Origin: Lineus longissimus | Taxonomy: Eukaryota > Nemertea > Pilidiophora > Heteronemertea > Lineidae | Length of the DNA stretch: 64,000 nt | NCBI RefSeq assembly: GCF_910592395.1 | Contig: NC_088317.1 | Coordinates: 10,910,001-10,974,000, forward strand | Reading direction: 5' to 3' | Shown: positions 52,931 through 63,240 of the stretch, in pieces | How positions within the stretch are numbered: position 1 is the stretch's first letter | Layout: every line of letters starts with the position of its first letter | The notes under the pieces: model-generated | The model's database searches: none | What the model saw: only the letters and a program-made list of their open reading frames with translations | What the model was told of the DNA's origin: nothing | Program-made: the position numbers and the translations under genes

Positions 52931-53881
52931 TTTATCTCCACGGGGAAGGTGTAAACTGTTGATGAAAGTGCTGATGAAAATGTTAATGAAGGTCCTCTAA
53001 TTTGGTGGCTTGACATTTGTTTGTTTGGGTTTTTTTCAATCAAATTGCGCTATGTTATATTTAAGAGTCATCTAGTGATGTGGTAAAAAGGAAATTAGAA
53101 AATATTATACATGAATTGGTGATTTTGATCAAAGAGTGGAGGCCATTTTTTTAGGTTTTCGAGACGCGCCGATCGGCTTTTAGATTCTGTTGATGGGTCC
53201 TAGTTCTTACAGATTATCACTGTATATGTTCCAAATTTGATATTTCTGACAAGTCCAAGTCATATTCTTTCACAAAATAAGTTTTTATTTGAATGACAAT
53301 GAAAATATCATCGAAGTTTAGGCCAAAATATTTGGGCCTCTCACACCCACTCTGTTGATCCAAGATGGCGGATCTTCTGTCAAAGTGAGGTCAGAGTACA
53401 CATCAAAATGCATTTTGATATGAAAATGTGAAATGACAGTCATTAAATTCCACTGAAAATGAAACTTTTATTCATATTCATAAAAATAGGTATTTGGTCA
53501 ACTGCCATCATGGCAGTTGACCCAATAGACTAGTCGCTGACACAGTAGGCCTAGGTGGGGAGAATGTGGGAAGGAAACTAAACACAACAGGAGAAGGATA
53601 GGCCTTGGTATTTTTGTCCGGAGATAAGCATAGGATCCCAAGACCCAAGTGCAGGATTTGAATTCAAAAAGACCTTAGCCGACCCCCTGTCCTGAATAGT
53701 TTGAGGTCTCACTAGCCAGTGGTGATCAGATCGGCCAAAAAACTAGTTCTTCAATCTCGAGTGATTACAATGTGTCAAAGATTGGGTTGAGTTACACTTT
53801 AATTCCAAGTCACGTACCGTAAGGTGCTGCCATCTTTCTTTCAATTAATGTAATTTCATGCTCTCCCAAGAGATGGTGCTT
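52931..53881. promoter_or_regulatory. TPP2 5' flank (5' UTR and probable promoter)
   Basis: This is the sequence upstream of the TPP2 start codon. It has no TATA box that stands out. A YY1-like word (CCAAGATGGCGGA) lies near 53352, about 420 bp upstream of the ATG. The transcription start cannot be placed from sequence alone, so this is an inference by position. Confidence 0.4.
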
Positions 53882-53940
53882 ACTCAGCTGACTAAGTCAG
53901 CCGAGCTTGTCAAATAAGTTGTTCAGTGGCGTCCGTCTGT

Positions 53941-53974
<34 letters not shown>

Positions 53975-54485
53975 GTTAAACCCATGGTGCACATTTTGTA
54001 ACCGTAAGACCTAGAGACTTCAATTTTGCATTTCTGGATACTTCTGGTCAAACTCTACTTTCAAAACAAAATTTGTCGCCATTCGACCTATTTCCTGCGA
54101 GCGAGAGTGCATATGAAGGAAACTGGCCTATATCGGCCTAGGAGCAGCAGAATTAGTCGAAATATGCTCTAATATTAAGATAAAATTCTTGAAAATCTAT
54201 TTTATTGGGAAAAAGTTCAAAATTTTAACAGGAGAGGGCGCTACCTGCCTTTTAATTATTTCTGCCGATTCAAATTCCCGCCCGATGACGTCAGCCATCA
54301 ATGAAGTCTCCTATTTGCCAGTTCTCAAAACATGGCAGCTACAAACAAAAGCAGTAGCTCCAGGAATAATCACTGTTCACTTCAGCTTCGTAATCGATTG
54401 TACCCCCACTTTATTGTGTTTTGTGTGGTGTTCCTATTCAATCAACGATGTAAGGCCTTATTATGTTGGTTTTAATTGAGAAGGT
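53882..54485 (-). repeat. Family B HINE-like repeat, copy B2, first piece
   Basis: This is the reverse complement of the B1 3' end. It runs from the hairpin (CAGCTGACTAAGTCAGC) through a GTCC/ATCC tract (53928-53975) to GGTTTTAATTGAGAAGGT, matching B1 back to about 37110. B2 continues after the inserted retroelements at 62791 and again at 63241. Confidence 0.8.
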
Positions 54486-54494
54486 CCTTCAGGG

Positions 54495-54739
54495 TGTGGT
54501 GATCTGGTAGCTCTTGGTGTGTTGGCCTTAGGCCAGATGGCGCCACCAGTCTCTTCGGAGGCTGCCGGGTGACGGGACCATGATGAGACACGGTAGGAGT
54601 GGGAAGGGTGAAGACGGCATGGTTTTTGAGGAGATGTGAGGATTCTGTGTCGAAGGAATAAAGGAGTTTTATAGACATGAAGGTATGTTAGCGTGAGTTA
54701 ATGCCGAGCAAGGAGAAGTACCCCCGACGAAACTTCACA
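54495..54739 (+). repeat. Gypsy 5' LTR
   Basis: This 245-bp LTR starts TG and ends CA and contains AATAAAGG near 54657, a possible poly(A) signal. It is identical by eye to the 3' LTR. Confidence 0.93.
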
Positions 54740-55278
54740 CTGGTGACAGCTGTACAGGAATTCTGGACCCGATCGCAGTTAATTTCCCAACTTTGCCGGC
54801 CCTATCTGACACTCGCGCTTGCGTGCGGGCTTGTTGTATATACTGCGGCAGTGTATTACGGCCTCTTGTTTTTACGCCGTTCGTTTGTGTGCTACTGTGC
54901 TATATTTAATTGAGTTTTGTGTCGGGTGAGCACTGCAGGCATTGCCTAGACACAAGCATTAGTGAGTTGTAGCGCCGTGGTTGGCTTTCATGAACTTTCT
55001 GCCTGGATTTTTAGTATAATTATATTGCCAGTCTCGCGCACTGCATGGCTGGTACTGGGCTAGTCCACAAGTGCGAATGTATGGTGGCCTGTTAGGTGTG
55101 CTAACGCTCTGTTCTGCATTACCAGTGGTACACGCTCTGTAGTGCCAATCACTATAGTATTGTTCATTAGTTAATGATATTGTGTTTCTATTGCGGTAAT
55201 TCTGGTCGGCTATTTGTTGTGGTGGGAGAGTATACTTGTTTATTGCATATTCATTAAGTATTATCGAAACTCATAAAT
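54740..55278 (+). other. Gypsy 5' leader
   Basis: Untranslated leader after the LTR. The probable tRNA primer-binding site begins at 54741 (TGGTGACAGCTGTACAGG). The primer tRNA was not identified. Confidence 0.65.
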
Positions 55279-56550
55279 ATGGCTGAATTCTTTGATGTGG
55301 TGACGGATCAGAATTGTAGAACTCCGATAGTGCAGGGGGGTGTGGTCCCGGCCATGGACACCCCACGAGGACCACCGAGGGCTGCTGGAATATGTGCACC
55401 ACCAGGTCACAACCCTTACCGAAGAGTGGGATTTGAGGACTTCCAGCGTAGTGGTCCCCGTACATTGAACCTGTCCCCGGCATCACCTGGTACACCCGCT
55501 TTGAGAGCCAGTAGTACCCCGCTTCCACCAGTGACCCCTGCTGGACAGAGGACACGGGAAGATTTGGATGCTGGTGCAGACAAGGGAGAATTGATGTCAT
55601 CATTTCTGGACTCGTTTACATCCTTAGTCGAGAGCAGATTGAAACAGGAGGGGACGGCCCGACATTCCTCGGCAAAAGTGCAGGCCCCCAAACCATTTAT
55701 GGTTAATCAGAGCTTTCGGATATGGCTTGAGCGCTTTAACACCTATGCTGACCTGACAAAAATACCTGTGTCGGAGAGGAGGCAGCAAATTCTATCGCGT
55801 CTTGACCATCAAGCATACATGGCTGTAGCAAATTTGCACTTGGCCCCTTCCTTGACGTATGAGGAGTTCTCTAGTGCACTTGAGCATAGATTCCACAATG
55901 TGACCCGTGAGGACTATAAACTACAATTAAGGGCACGCACACAGGGAAGCTCTGAATCTTACGAAACATTTGCTGACGTTTTATTGGAATTGGCCCTAAA
56001 TGCTTATCCAGAAAGTGGGTTTTCCCTACAACAAGAGATGGCAAAGGACCAGTTTCTGTTGGGAGTGACTGCCACAGAACCTGTTAAGCAACAACTTCTC
56101 ATGAGTTCCCCAAAATCCGTGGGAGAAGCCATAAGGAAAGTGCGTCAGCTAGAGGCTGCACAGCTCCTTCTCAAACAGGGGACCAGGCAGCGTGAGGATA
56201 GGAATGATGGTAGTGCATCATCCAGGAAAGGCAGGGTGGCAAGTGCTACCTCTGGGACCACTGCACCGAAAGCAGATTCAGACATAAGCAAGGTTCTGGA
56301 CCTGCTGCAGAAGATGGAATCCAGGATAAGCAAGTTGGAATCCACCGGCACAACAAATTCTGAGAGGACGTCTGAGGACATGCGCTGTTGGCGTTGTAAG
56401 GAGTGGGGTCACCAGGCCCGTCAGTGCCCAACCATAGAGTGCTATAACTGTCATGGCACTGGACATATGGCCAGGTCTTGCCCCCAGAATGATCAGGAAA
56501 ACTCCAAGTCGGGGTCGTCACGGGGCGGACGGACCCTCAGACATCAGTAG
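55279..56550 (+). CDS. Gypsy gag (423 aa)
   Basis: The structural protein starts at ATG 55279. It has a Pro-rich N-terminus, a capsid-like middle (FMVNQSFRIWLERFNTYADL, RRQQILSRLDHQAYMAV, LEHRFHNVTREDYKLQLRAR) and two CCHC zinc knuckles near the C-terminus (CWRCKEWGHQARQC and CYNCHGTGHMARSC). The pol frame opens at 56493, inside gag, in the -1 frame relative to gag, so pol is probably made by -1 frameshifting within 56493-56550. Confidence 0.93.
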   Translation: MAEFFDVVTDQNCRTPIVQGGVVPAMDTPRGPPRAAGICAPPGHNPYRRVGFEDFQRSGPRTLNLSPASPGTPALRASSTPLPPVTPAGQRTREDLDAGADKGELMSSFLDSFTSLVESRLKQEGTARHSSAKVQAPKPFMVNQSFRIWLERFNTYADLTKIPVSERRQQILSRLDHQAYMAVANLHLAPSLTYEEFSSALEHRFHNVTREDYKLQLRARTQGSSESYETFADVLLELALNAYPESGFSLQQEMAKDQFLLGVTATEPVKQQLLMSSPKSVGEAIRKVRQLEAAQLLLKQGTRQREDRNDGSASSRKGRVASATSGTTAPKADSDISKVLDLLQKMESRISKLESTGTTNSERTSEDMRCWRCKEWGHQARQCPTIECYNCHGTGHMARSCPQNDQENSKSGSSRGGRTLRHQ

Positions 56551-59500
56551 AAGCTCCAGCTGGCATTTGGTGTGGGAATGAGTCACTGGTTCTCCGAGGT
56601 AACGTTCTGGCTACCTCCGAGAATGGCACTGCTCTAGATTTGCCACCTTCTGGCTACATTTCCCCAAATGCTGAGCATGTACGGGTATCTGTCCCTATGG
56701 ATCACCTGATGACCACCAAAGAGACCATCCATAGAGTCCCAGATGACAACACCATTTCTGGAGGGCGGCATACTGGAGACACCGCTCTGGGTATCTCTAG
56801 CACAGAGTCAGTCACCGCTCTGGGTAAGACTGAAACACCATTACCATCGACAGGGACCCTAAACCCAGATGCAGTAGAATTTCAGCCATTGGGCGGTACC
56901 AACCAAAGGAGACCTCTCTCTATTGGTCAGATTACATTTAAAGACACCAGCTTGTATGTAAATGGAGAAATTGAAGGTACACCAACCACAATGCTCCTTG
57001 ACACAGGTGCAGCTCTTACTCTAGTGAGTGGCGACCTCTGGAGAAGATGTCCAAGTTCTTCAGGCCGACCACTCCAGGAGGTAGATGCAAGCCTACAGTC
57101 TGCAACAGGAGAAGAATTGAAGATTCTTGGGATGGCTGATGTACCATTAGGCCTTGGATCCTCGCAGTTTAGCCACCCAGTTGTGGTCGTTGAGAACCTA
57201 GCCCACGAGTGTCTACTGGGAAGTGACTTTCTTCAAGCTCAGGGTTGCAGTATTGACTACAGAACTGCCACCCTTGAGGTGGCTGGGAATGAGGTGCCCC
57301 TACGCAACCAACAGGGTGTCCTCAAGGTATGCAGGGTGATCATGGGGAGGAATACAAGAATACCTGCAGGAACGGAGATGATCCTGGCCGGGAAACTGTC
57401 TAGGAGCAGGAAGGAAAGCCATCTCACCCCAGGTCTGATAGAAGCTCAAAAGGGCACTATAGGCTTTACAACAGGGAGGTCCCTGGTGTCATCCGACTAT
57501 GGGAAAATGCCGGTGAGAGTGGCGAATTTCACTGACAAGCCAATTTTTATCAGGGCCTGCAGGACAATCGGTTGGTTCCATCCAGTGGCAGAGGTTGGGT
57601 CAGCCGAGAGGATTCTGTCCCCTGGGATGGATGGATCCCCACCGGTAGATAAGGAAGGGGTGCAAAATCTGAATATTTGTTCTGCTGGTAAAACCAAGGT
57701 TGAGACAACACCGGAACAGCCAAGTACGCTGGAAGATGAGGCCAGGTTAGGAGCCTTGCTAGAGAAGTTAGAGGTGACTGAGTTGGGCCTTTCAGGACAA
57801 CAGACAGAGGCAGTGATAGATCTTGTCAGAAGGCATCAAAAGGTATTCTCAATGGGTGACTTTGATCTGGGACAGACGCACATAGCCGAACACACGATCG
57901 ACACTGAAGGAGCACAACCCATCAAACAGCGCCCGAGGCGAGTGCCACCTCATCAGCAAGAATTTGTAGACAAGACCATCAAGGAGCTCCTGGACCGGAA
58001 CTTAATTCAAGAGTCACAGAGTCCTTGGAGTGCCCCAATTGTTCTCGCTCGGAAACATGATGGGTCATTTCGCCTTTGTATAGACTACCGCCGATTGAAT
58101 GCCACCTCAGTAAAGTCTGCACAACCACTGCCAAGGATAGATGAAACTCTAAACAAGCTATCGGGCTCTCAGTTCTTCTCTTGCCTCGATTGTGCAAGCG
58201 GGTACTGGCAAGTGGGCATGGCGCCAGGAGACCGGGCCAAGACCTCGTTTGTTTCGGGGGTTAAACAGTATGAATGGCGTGTTATGCCATTTGGTCTCAC
58301 TGGAGCCCCGGCCACCTTCACTAGGCTGATGAACATCGTCCTGGGGGGCTTGGAGTATTGTCTAGTATACCTTGATGACATAATCGTCCACTCTGAGACA
58401 TTCGAGCAGCACCTGTCCCGTCTTGAAGAGGTTTTCACTCGTTTGGAATCGGCTAACCTCAAACTGAAGCCATCCAAGTGCAAGCTATTCCGACCACTTG
58501 TTAAGTTTCTCGGCCACAAAGTGACGAAGGATGGAATCTGCACCGAGGAAGACAAGATTGCCAAAGTAGCTGAATGGCCTACCCCAGCGAATGTGTCGGA
58601 GGTTCGTTCGTTCATGGGACTTGCCACTTATTACCAACAGTTTGTGCCAGAGTTTGCCCACATAGCGGCGCCTCTTCACAACCTGACAAGGAAGGAGGTG
58701 CCATTCGTGTGGTCCGAGAAATGTGAGATTGCTTTCAGGATGTTAAAGGAAAAGTTGATCTCTTCCCCGGTATTAGCTTACCCAGACTTCAGTCCAGAGG
58801 CAGGGGAGTTTGTCTTAGACACAGACGCCAGCGACCAGGCAATGGGTGGAGTCTTGTCACAGAAACAGCAAGACGGATCAGAGAAGGCGATTGCTTACGG
58901 AAGCAAGGTGTTTCAAGGTGGGGAAACCAATTATTGCACCACGCGTAGAGAAATGCTGGCACTAGTAACATTTGCGGAGCACTTCAGGTACTATTTGCTG
59001 GGGAAACGCTTTCGAGTGAGGACTGACAATATGGCTGTCAAATGGCTGTCAAATTTCAAGGAGCCGTCCGGTCAGGTTGCTCGCTGGTTAGAGAGGTTGG
59101 CCGAATTTGATTATGAAATAGAACACCGCTCTGGTACAAGGCATGGGAACGCAGACGCTCTGTCAAGGCGACCCAAAAGGATGCGTCGTCATGGGGACTG
59201 CCCTACGTGTGGTCCCACGGAGGCCAAATCTCCAACCTTACAGGTGAGTGCAATCCAGTCGCCAAGGAAAGCCACCGGACTGAAGACACCCGAATTCATG
59301 TGGAACCGGGAAGAAATCCAGCAAGCGCAAAAGGATGACCCTGATTTGAGGTCAGTGTACCTCCACGTGTCGGAAACAACTGACAAGCCACTGGAAGAAG
59401 TAATGATGGGATGCAGTAGGACGGAGAGGGCTGTATGGGCCCAGCACCCCAATCTGGTGATCCAGGATGGCATTTTGTACTGCAGGGCTCCAGAAAATGA

Positions 59501-61052
59501 CAGGCTTCGCCTAGTACTGCCCTCATCTTTTGTTAACCCAGTGCTGGAGGAGATCCATAGTGGTTTTGCTGGTGCCCATCTAGGAGTGGCCAAGACCCTT
59601 GGGAAGGCAAAACAGCGTTGCTGGCGCCCTGGCTTAAAAAGGAATGTGGTCGACTTTGTCAGAACTTGTGAAATCTGCCAAAAATGCAAGGGAGGTAAGC
59701 GTAACAAGGCACCCCTTAAGAGCATCCCTGCAGGCCGCCGCAACCAGCGGTTGCATATAGACATCGTTGGGCCGATCAATCCACCTTCCAGGAGAGGCCA
59801 TCGCTACATCTTGGTGGCACAGGATGCATTTTCAAAATGGCCAGAAGCCTGGGCTCTGAGAAATCAGAAGGCCACCACCTGTGCTAAGGTTCTGGTGAAC
59901 GACTATGTTTGTCGATTCGGCGCACCAGAGAACCTCCACAGTGATCAAGGGAGGAACTTTGAGTCCACTGTGTTTGCTGAAATGTGCCAGCTGCTGAATG
60001 TCCACAAGAGCCGTACCACAGCATACCACCCCCAGTGCAACGGGCAGGTGGAAAACTTCAATGGCACACTAAAGGATATGCTGATGACCATGGTTGACCA
60101 AGAGGGATTGGACTGGGATGAACACCTTCCAGCATCGCTTATGGCTTTCCGAAGCAGCATCCAAGCATCCACTCAAGAGACTCCATACTGCATGACATTT
60201 GGGGAGGAGATGACAGTTCCGTTGGATCTGGTAATTGGTGCTCCAGAGACACCCTCCATCGAGACAACGGCTCATGTCGCGAAACTCCGTGACCGAATTA
60301 ACTCTGCCCACAGGAGAGCTCGAGAGAATTTGAAGTTGGCCCAGAGAAGGCAAAGGACACACTATGACTTGAAGACTAAGATGACATCTTTTGGTGCGGG
60401 TGATATGGTGTTGCTACGTAACCATCATGTGAAGCCAGAGGAAGTGTCAAAGTTCCACAGACGCTGGGAGGGACCTTTTGAGGTACTGAAAAAAATATCT
60501 GAGGTGAATTACAGGATAAGACGAGTGAATGGACGTAACCGGCGTCCTAAGGTAGTACACCTCAATAACCTCAAGGTTTTTCACTCTCGTGCTGAGGACC
60601 CACAGGCTGAACAAGATAGCAACACCGGGACTAGCCCAAAAGCAGGGCAAACTAGAGAAACTCTTCTGCAACCAGTTTTTGACTCAGTACCAACTTCCCC
60701 TGTATCTGGTGCCTCTGGTGCAGCGCTCTGCACACCAGAGGTGGTCACTGCTCTAGGTAACCATGACAGCCATTCCGACTCCGAGAATGCCTCCGGTGCA
60801 GCGCTCTGCACACCAGAGGTGGTCACTGTTCTAGGTAACCTTGAGAGTAGCTCTGATTCTGCGCCAAGCGTGATAACTGATCCACCACCCAGCCGCAAGT
60901 TTCGTCCTAGGGACGATCTAAGAAAACCAGCTCGCTACAGATTGTCCATTGGTTGTTGCGTCAACCATCTGGCCCAGCAGGATCGCATTGCCAGAAGGAA
61001 GGCCCTGTGGTTGAAGAAAGGGCGGGAACTCCGTGGAAGTCGACCTACATAA
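56493..61052 (+). CDS. Gypsy pol polyprotein (PR-RT-RH-IN)
   Basis: The frame is open from 56493 (just after a TGA at 56490) to the stop at 61052, with no ATG near its start, as expected for a frameshift product. Domains: aspartic protease (LLDTGAALT, about 57000), reverse transcriptase (FRLCIDYRRLN, CLDCASGYWQV, MPFGLTGAPATF, VYLDDIIVHS about 58370), RNase H (LDTDASDQAMGG, TRREMLALV, RTDNMAVKWL, HGNADALSR), and integrase with the HHCC finger (IHSGFAGAHLG to CEICQKC) and catalytic core (HIDIVGP, HSDQGRNFES, GQVENFNGTL). A GPF-type module (RRWEGPFEVLKK) follows. The C-terminus has a tandem duplication. About 1519 codons, intact. Confidence 0.95.
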   Translation, partial: SGKLQVGVVTGRTDPQTSVEAPAGIWCGNESLVLRGNVLATSENGTALDLPPSGYISPNAEHVRVSVPMDHLMTTKETIHRVPDDNTISGGRHTGDTALGISSTESVTALGKTETPLPSTGTLNPDAVEFQPLGGTNQRRPLSIGQITFKDTSLYVNGEIEGTPTTMLLDTGAALTLVSGDLWRRCPSSSGRPLQEVDASLQSATGEELKILGMADVPLGLGSSQFSHPVVVVENLAHECLLGSDFLQAQGCSIDYRTATLEVAGNEVPLRNQQGVLKVCRVIMGRNTRIPAGTEMILAGKLSRSRKESHLTPGLIEAQKGTIGFTTGRSLVSSDYGKMPVRVANFTDKPIFIRACRTIGWFHPVAEVGSAERILSPGMDGSPPVDKEGVQNLNICSAGKTKVETTPEQPSTLEDEARLGALLEKLEVTELGLSGQQTEAVIDLVRRHQKVFSMGDFDLGQTHIAEHTIDTEGAQPIKQRPRRVPPHQQEFVDKTIKELLDRNLIQESQSPWSAPIVLARKHDGSFRLCIDYRRLNATSVKSAQPLPRIDETLNKLSGSQFFSCLDCASGYWQVGMAPGDRAKTSFVSGVKQYEWRVMPFGLTGAPATFTRLMNIVLGGLEYCLVYLDDIIVHSETFEQHLSRLEEVFTRLESANLKLKPSKCKLFRPLVKFLGHKVTKDGICTEEDKIAKVAEWPTPANVSEVRSFMGLATYYQQFVPEFAHIAAPLHNLTRKEVPFVWSEKCEIAFRMLKEKLISSPVLAYPDFSPEAGEFVLDTDASDQAMGGVLSQKQQDGSEKAIAYGSKVFQGGETNYCTTRREMLALVTFAEHFRYYLLGKRFRVRTDNMAVKWLSNFKEPSGQVARWLERLAEFDYEIEHRSGTRHGNADALSRRPKRMRRHGDCPTCGPTEAKSPTLQVSAIQSPRKATGLKTPEFMWNREEIQQAQKDDPDLRSVYLHVSETTDKPLEEVMMGCSRTERAVWAQHPNLVIQDGILYCRAPENDRLRLVLPSSFVNPVLEEIHSGFAGAHLGVAKTLGKAKQRCWRPGLKRNVVDFVRTCEICQKCKGGKRNKAPLKSIPAGRRNQRLHIDIVGPINPPSRRGHRYILVAQDAFSKWPEAWALRNQKATTCAKVLVNDYVCRFGAPENLHSDQGRNFESTVFAEMCQLLNVHKSRTTAYHPQCNGQVENFNGTLKDMLMTMVDQEGLDWDEHLPASLMAFRSSIQASTQETPYCMTFGEEMTVPLDLVIGAPETPSIETTAHVAKLRDRINSAHRRARENLKLAQRRQRTHYDLKTKMTSFGAGDMVLLRNHHVKPEEVSKFHRRWEGPFEVLKKISEVNYRIRRVNGRNRRPKVVHLNNLKVFHSRAEDPQAEQDSNTGTSPKAGQTRETLLQPVFDSVPTSPVSGASGAALCTPEVVTALGNHDSHSDSENASGAALCTPEVVTVLGNLESSSDSAPSVITDPPPSRKFRPRDDLRKPARYRLSIGCCVNHLAQQDRIARRKALWLKKGRELRGSRPT
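60712..60848 (+). repeat. Tandem duplication in the pol C-terminus
   Basis: GCAGCGCTCTGCACACCAGA occurs twice, about 78 bp apart, in frame, giving two copies of ASGAALCTPEVVT followed by LGN and an acidic Ser-rich spacer. It lies after the integrase. Confidence 0.85.
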
Positions 61053-61663
61053 TCAAACTTTCTGCTCATCACTTTAAGATAATTTCAGGGCAGGATCTGT
61101 AGGAATCTGACTCTTTTCCTACAGCTGGGAGGGGATGAGGGAGGTTGGACTCTTTTTGATCGAGTACATCCGCCGGCAGGATTAAAGTGGGGACCCCTTT
61201 CCTAGCGCTCTGCAAAGGATTGGTGGTGGGATCGCTCTGACCCATATGGACCCCAGCCCAAGTGTTGTTTTATATTCTTCCTTGTGCAATTACCGTGTTT
61301 GAAGGACGTTCTCTACTCGGATTTATTTTTGGATATTTGTGTATTTATCATGTTTTGTTTATTCTGAAGTGTCACACTAGAGACATAGCTAATGGACACG
61401 TGAAAGACTTGTACAGTGAAATATTATGAGACTGGAGTTTACTGTAAAGGACTGCTGATTTTGGTAGTTTTCATACTCAGTTCTTGATTCTGACTGCTGA
61501 GGGCGTGCCGGAAGTGCATTTAATCATTTATTATTTTTGTATCGAAATTTGATAACCATGTATTTTGTTTTGTATGACAACCGTGTATTTCGTTTTGTAA
61601 CTGCCTGTGTACCGTGCTATGTAGTGTTCGATCCTGAGGCTCGACCAATTTTGGTGGGGATGG
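61053..61663 (+). other. Gypsy 3' untranslated region
   Basis: Non-coding DNA between the pol stop and the 3' LTR, ending in the probable polypurine tract GGTGGGGATGG (61653-61663). No env-like ORF. Confidence 0.7.
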
Positions 61664-61908
61664 TGTGGTGATCTGGTAGCTCTTGGTGTGTTGGCCTTAG
61701 GCCAGATGGCGCCACCAGTCTCTTCGGAGGCTGCCGGGTGACGGGACCATGATGAGACACGGTAGGAGTGGGAAGGGTGAAGACGGCATGGTTTTTGAGG
61801 AGATGTGAGGATTCTGTGTCGAAGGAATAAAGGAGTTTTATAGACATGAAGGTATGTTAGCGTGAGTTAATGCCGAGCAAGGAGAAGTACCCCCGACGAA
61901 ACTTCACA
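61664..61908 (+). repeat. Gypsy 3' LTR
   Basis: This 245-bp LTR is identical by eye to 54495-54739. It is followed directly by a LINE fragment rather than a matching target duplication. Confidence 0.93.
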
Positions 61909-62790
61909 AGATATTACATTGGTGGGCGCAGAGTGGAAAATGAAATCAGGCCGGCAGATGATGCGAAAGATCTGGGTGTAACAACATCGCGGCTACTGTC
62001 CCCAGAGAAACATATAAATAGATCAGTGCAAACGGAACAAAAATCTCGTTTACGATTAAGAGAACTATGAGGCACCTTGACCGTGATGCTGCTAAGATAT
62101 GCTTTGCCGCGATGGTGAGATCCGGGCTGGAGTATGCATCACCAGTATGGAATCCCTATAAAGTAAAGGATATCAACAATCTGGAGAAGGTCCAGAGACG
62201 TTTCACAAAAATGATCATGGGTCGGTCTGGAAAAACATATAAGGAGAGGTTGCTCGAGCTAGACCTATTTAGTCTTGCGCATCGTAGGAGGAGGGGGGGG
62301 ACTTAATAGTGCTTTACACTTGAACCTTTTTGAAAAACAATCCCCATTACTAGAGGGTTATGTGTGCCAGGCTGATCGCCACCACCAGACTAGAGGCCAC
62401 TCAAGGAGGCTAGTAAGAACAAGGGCCAATACAAATCTAAGAAAGTACTCATTCTTTGTGAGGGTGGCGGCTGACTGGAATAGCCTACCAGAAAACGTTG
62501 TGGGTGCTTGCTCTTTGGAGGCGTTCAAGTCCCGCCTAGACAAACATTGGAGAAATAGAAACGAAGAGGGGTTAGATCTTTGGTGTGTACATAGTTAGTC
62601 GTTAAAAAATGAACTTCGTATTGATATACAGTAATGTATGAGACTTTTGGCAAACGCACAGTAAAAAAAAATAATAATACAAAAAATATTTTAAATAGAT
62701 TATGGCGCCCGCACGCACGAATATACGTAAGATAGGAAAGCAACGGCTAAAAATCAACTTTTGGTTAAACAGCTGAAAATTAATGATGAT
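61909..62790 (+). pseudogene. LINE (CR1/Jockey-like) 3' fragment
   Basis: The translation carries late-RT/C-terminal motifs of non-LTR elements: YYIGGRRVENEIRPADDAKD, then (new frame, about 62067) GLEYASPVWNPYKV and LEKVQRRFTKMI, then (third frame) TRGHSRRLVRTRANTN, RKYSFFVRVAADWNSLPENV and SLEAFKSRLDKHW with a stop at 62598. Frame changes near 62050 and 62290 show decay. It ends in an A-rich tail with GATGATAATGATAA at about 62780. Confidence 0.8.
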
Positions 62791-62862
62791 AATGATAAGC
62801 GGCGTACGAAATACCGAAGCGGAGACAAAATGGCGGCATGTTGTTTACGCCATATACATACA
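62791..62862 (-). repeat. Family B HINE-like repeat B2, middle piece
   Basis: GCGGCGTACGAAATACCGAA through GGCGGCATGTTGTTTAC is the reverse complement of B1 at about 37036-37098. It joins the 53882-54485 piece with about 8 bp lost. Confidence 0.8.
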
Positions 62863-63240
62863 TACATACATACATATATTACTGCAAATAGGCTTTTTAG
62901 CCTGTAGCAGGTTTTTTCTTCTTAACTTTTTCTGCTGATTGCGGGAGTGCGGTGGGGTGGAAGCGAGGGTTTAGGATTGGTTTTGGGTCCAGGCAAAATG
63001 ACTCAGATTTGTAGTGGGCATCTATCTGGTTTTTAAATATATTTAGAGACTCTGCGTTTACAATATGGTTTGGTAGGCTGTTCCATGGGTCAATGACTCG
63101 GTTTGAGAAAAAATACTTTCGTGTATCCATCCTGGCTCTAGGTTTGTTGAGTTTAAAAGAATGCCCTCTGGTCAGGTGTTTATCATCAGCTGGTCTGAGT
63201 AGTTTTTCTCCTTCAATATGAATAATATGAATAATCTTGG
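62863..63240 (-). pseudogene. Second LINE 3' fragment, minus strand
   Basis: The minus-strand ORF (63253-62897) reads LRPADDKHLTRGHSFKL, RKYFFSNRVIDPWNSLPNH and SLNIFKNQIDAHYKS, the C-terminal signature of CR1/Jockey-type LINEs. It is 5'-truncated and ends in a (TATG)n-type tract (62858-62880), as LINE 3' ends often do. It is inserted in B2. Confidence 0.8.

Larger units (their letters stand above)
54495..61908 (+). mobile_element. Full-length Ty3/Gypsy LTR retrotransposon
   Basis: LTRs of 245 bp each (54495-54739 and 61664-61908) begin TGTGGTGATCTGG and end AACTTCACA; they look identical. A TGG-start primer-binding site (TGGTGACAGCTGTACAGG) follows at 54741, and a purine-rich tract (GGTGGGGATGG) precedes the 3' LTR. 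Gag (55279-56550) and pol (open to 61052) are both uninterrupted, and no env is seen. Domain order PR-RT-RH-IN is that of Ty3/Gypsy. The direct flanks (CAGGG and AGATA) do not match, so no target duplication is visible. Identical LTRs imply recent insertion. Confidence 0.95.

Noticed and set aside
58169-58627. 152-residue minus-strand ORF opposite the RT
   Set aside because: Antisense shadow of the Gypsy RT.
59189-59779. 196-residue minus-strand ORF in the integrase region
   Set aside because: Antisense shadow of the intact Gypsy pol, with no motif of its own.
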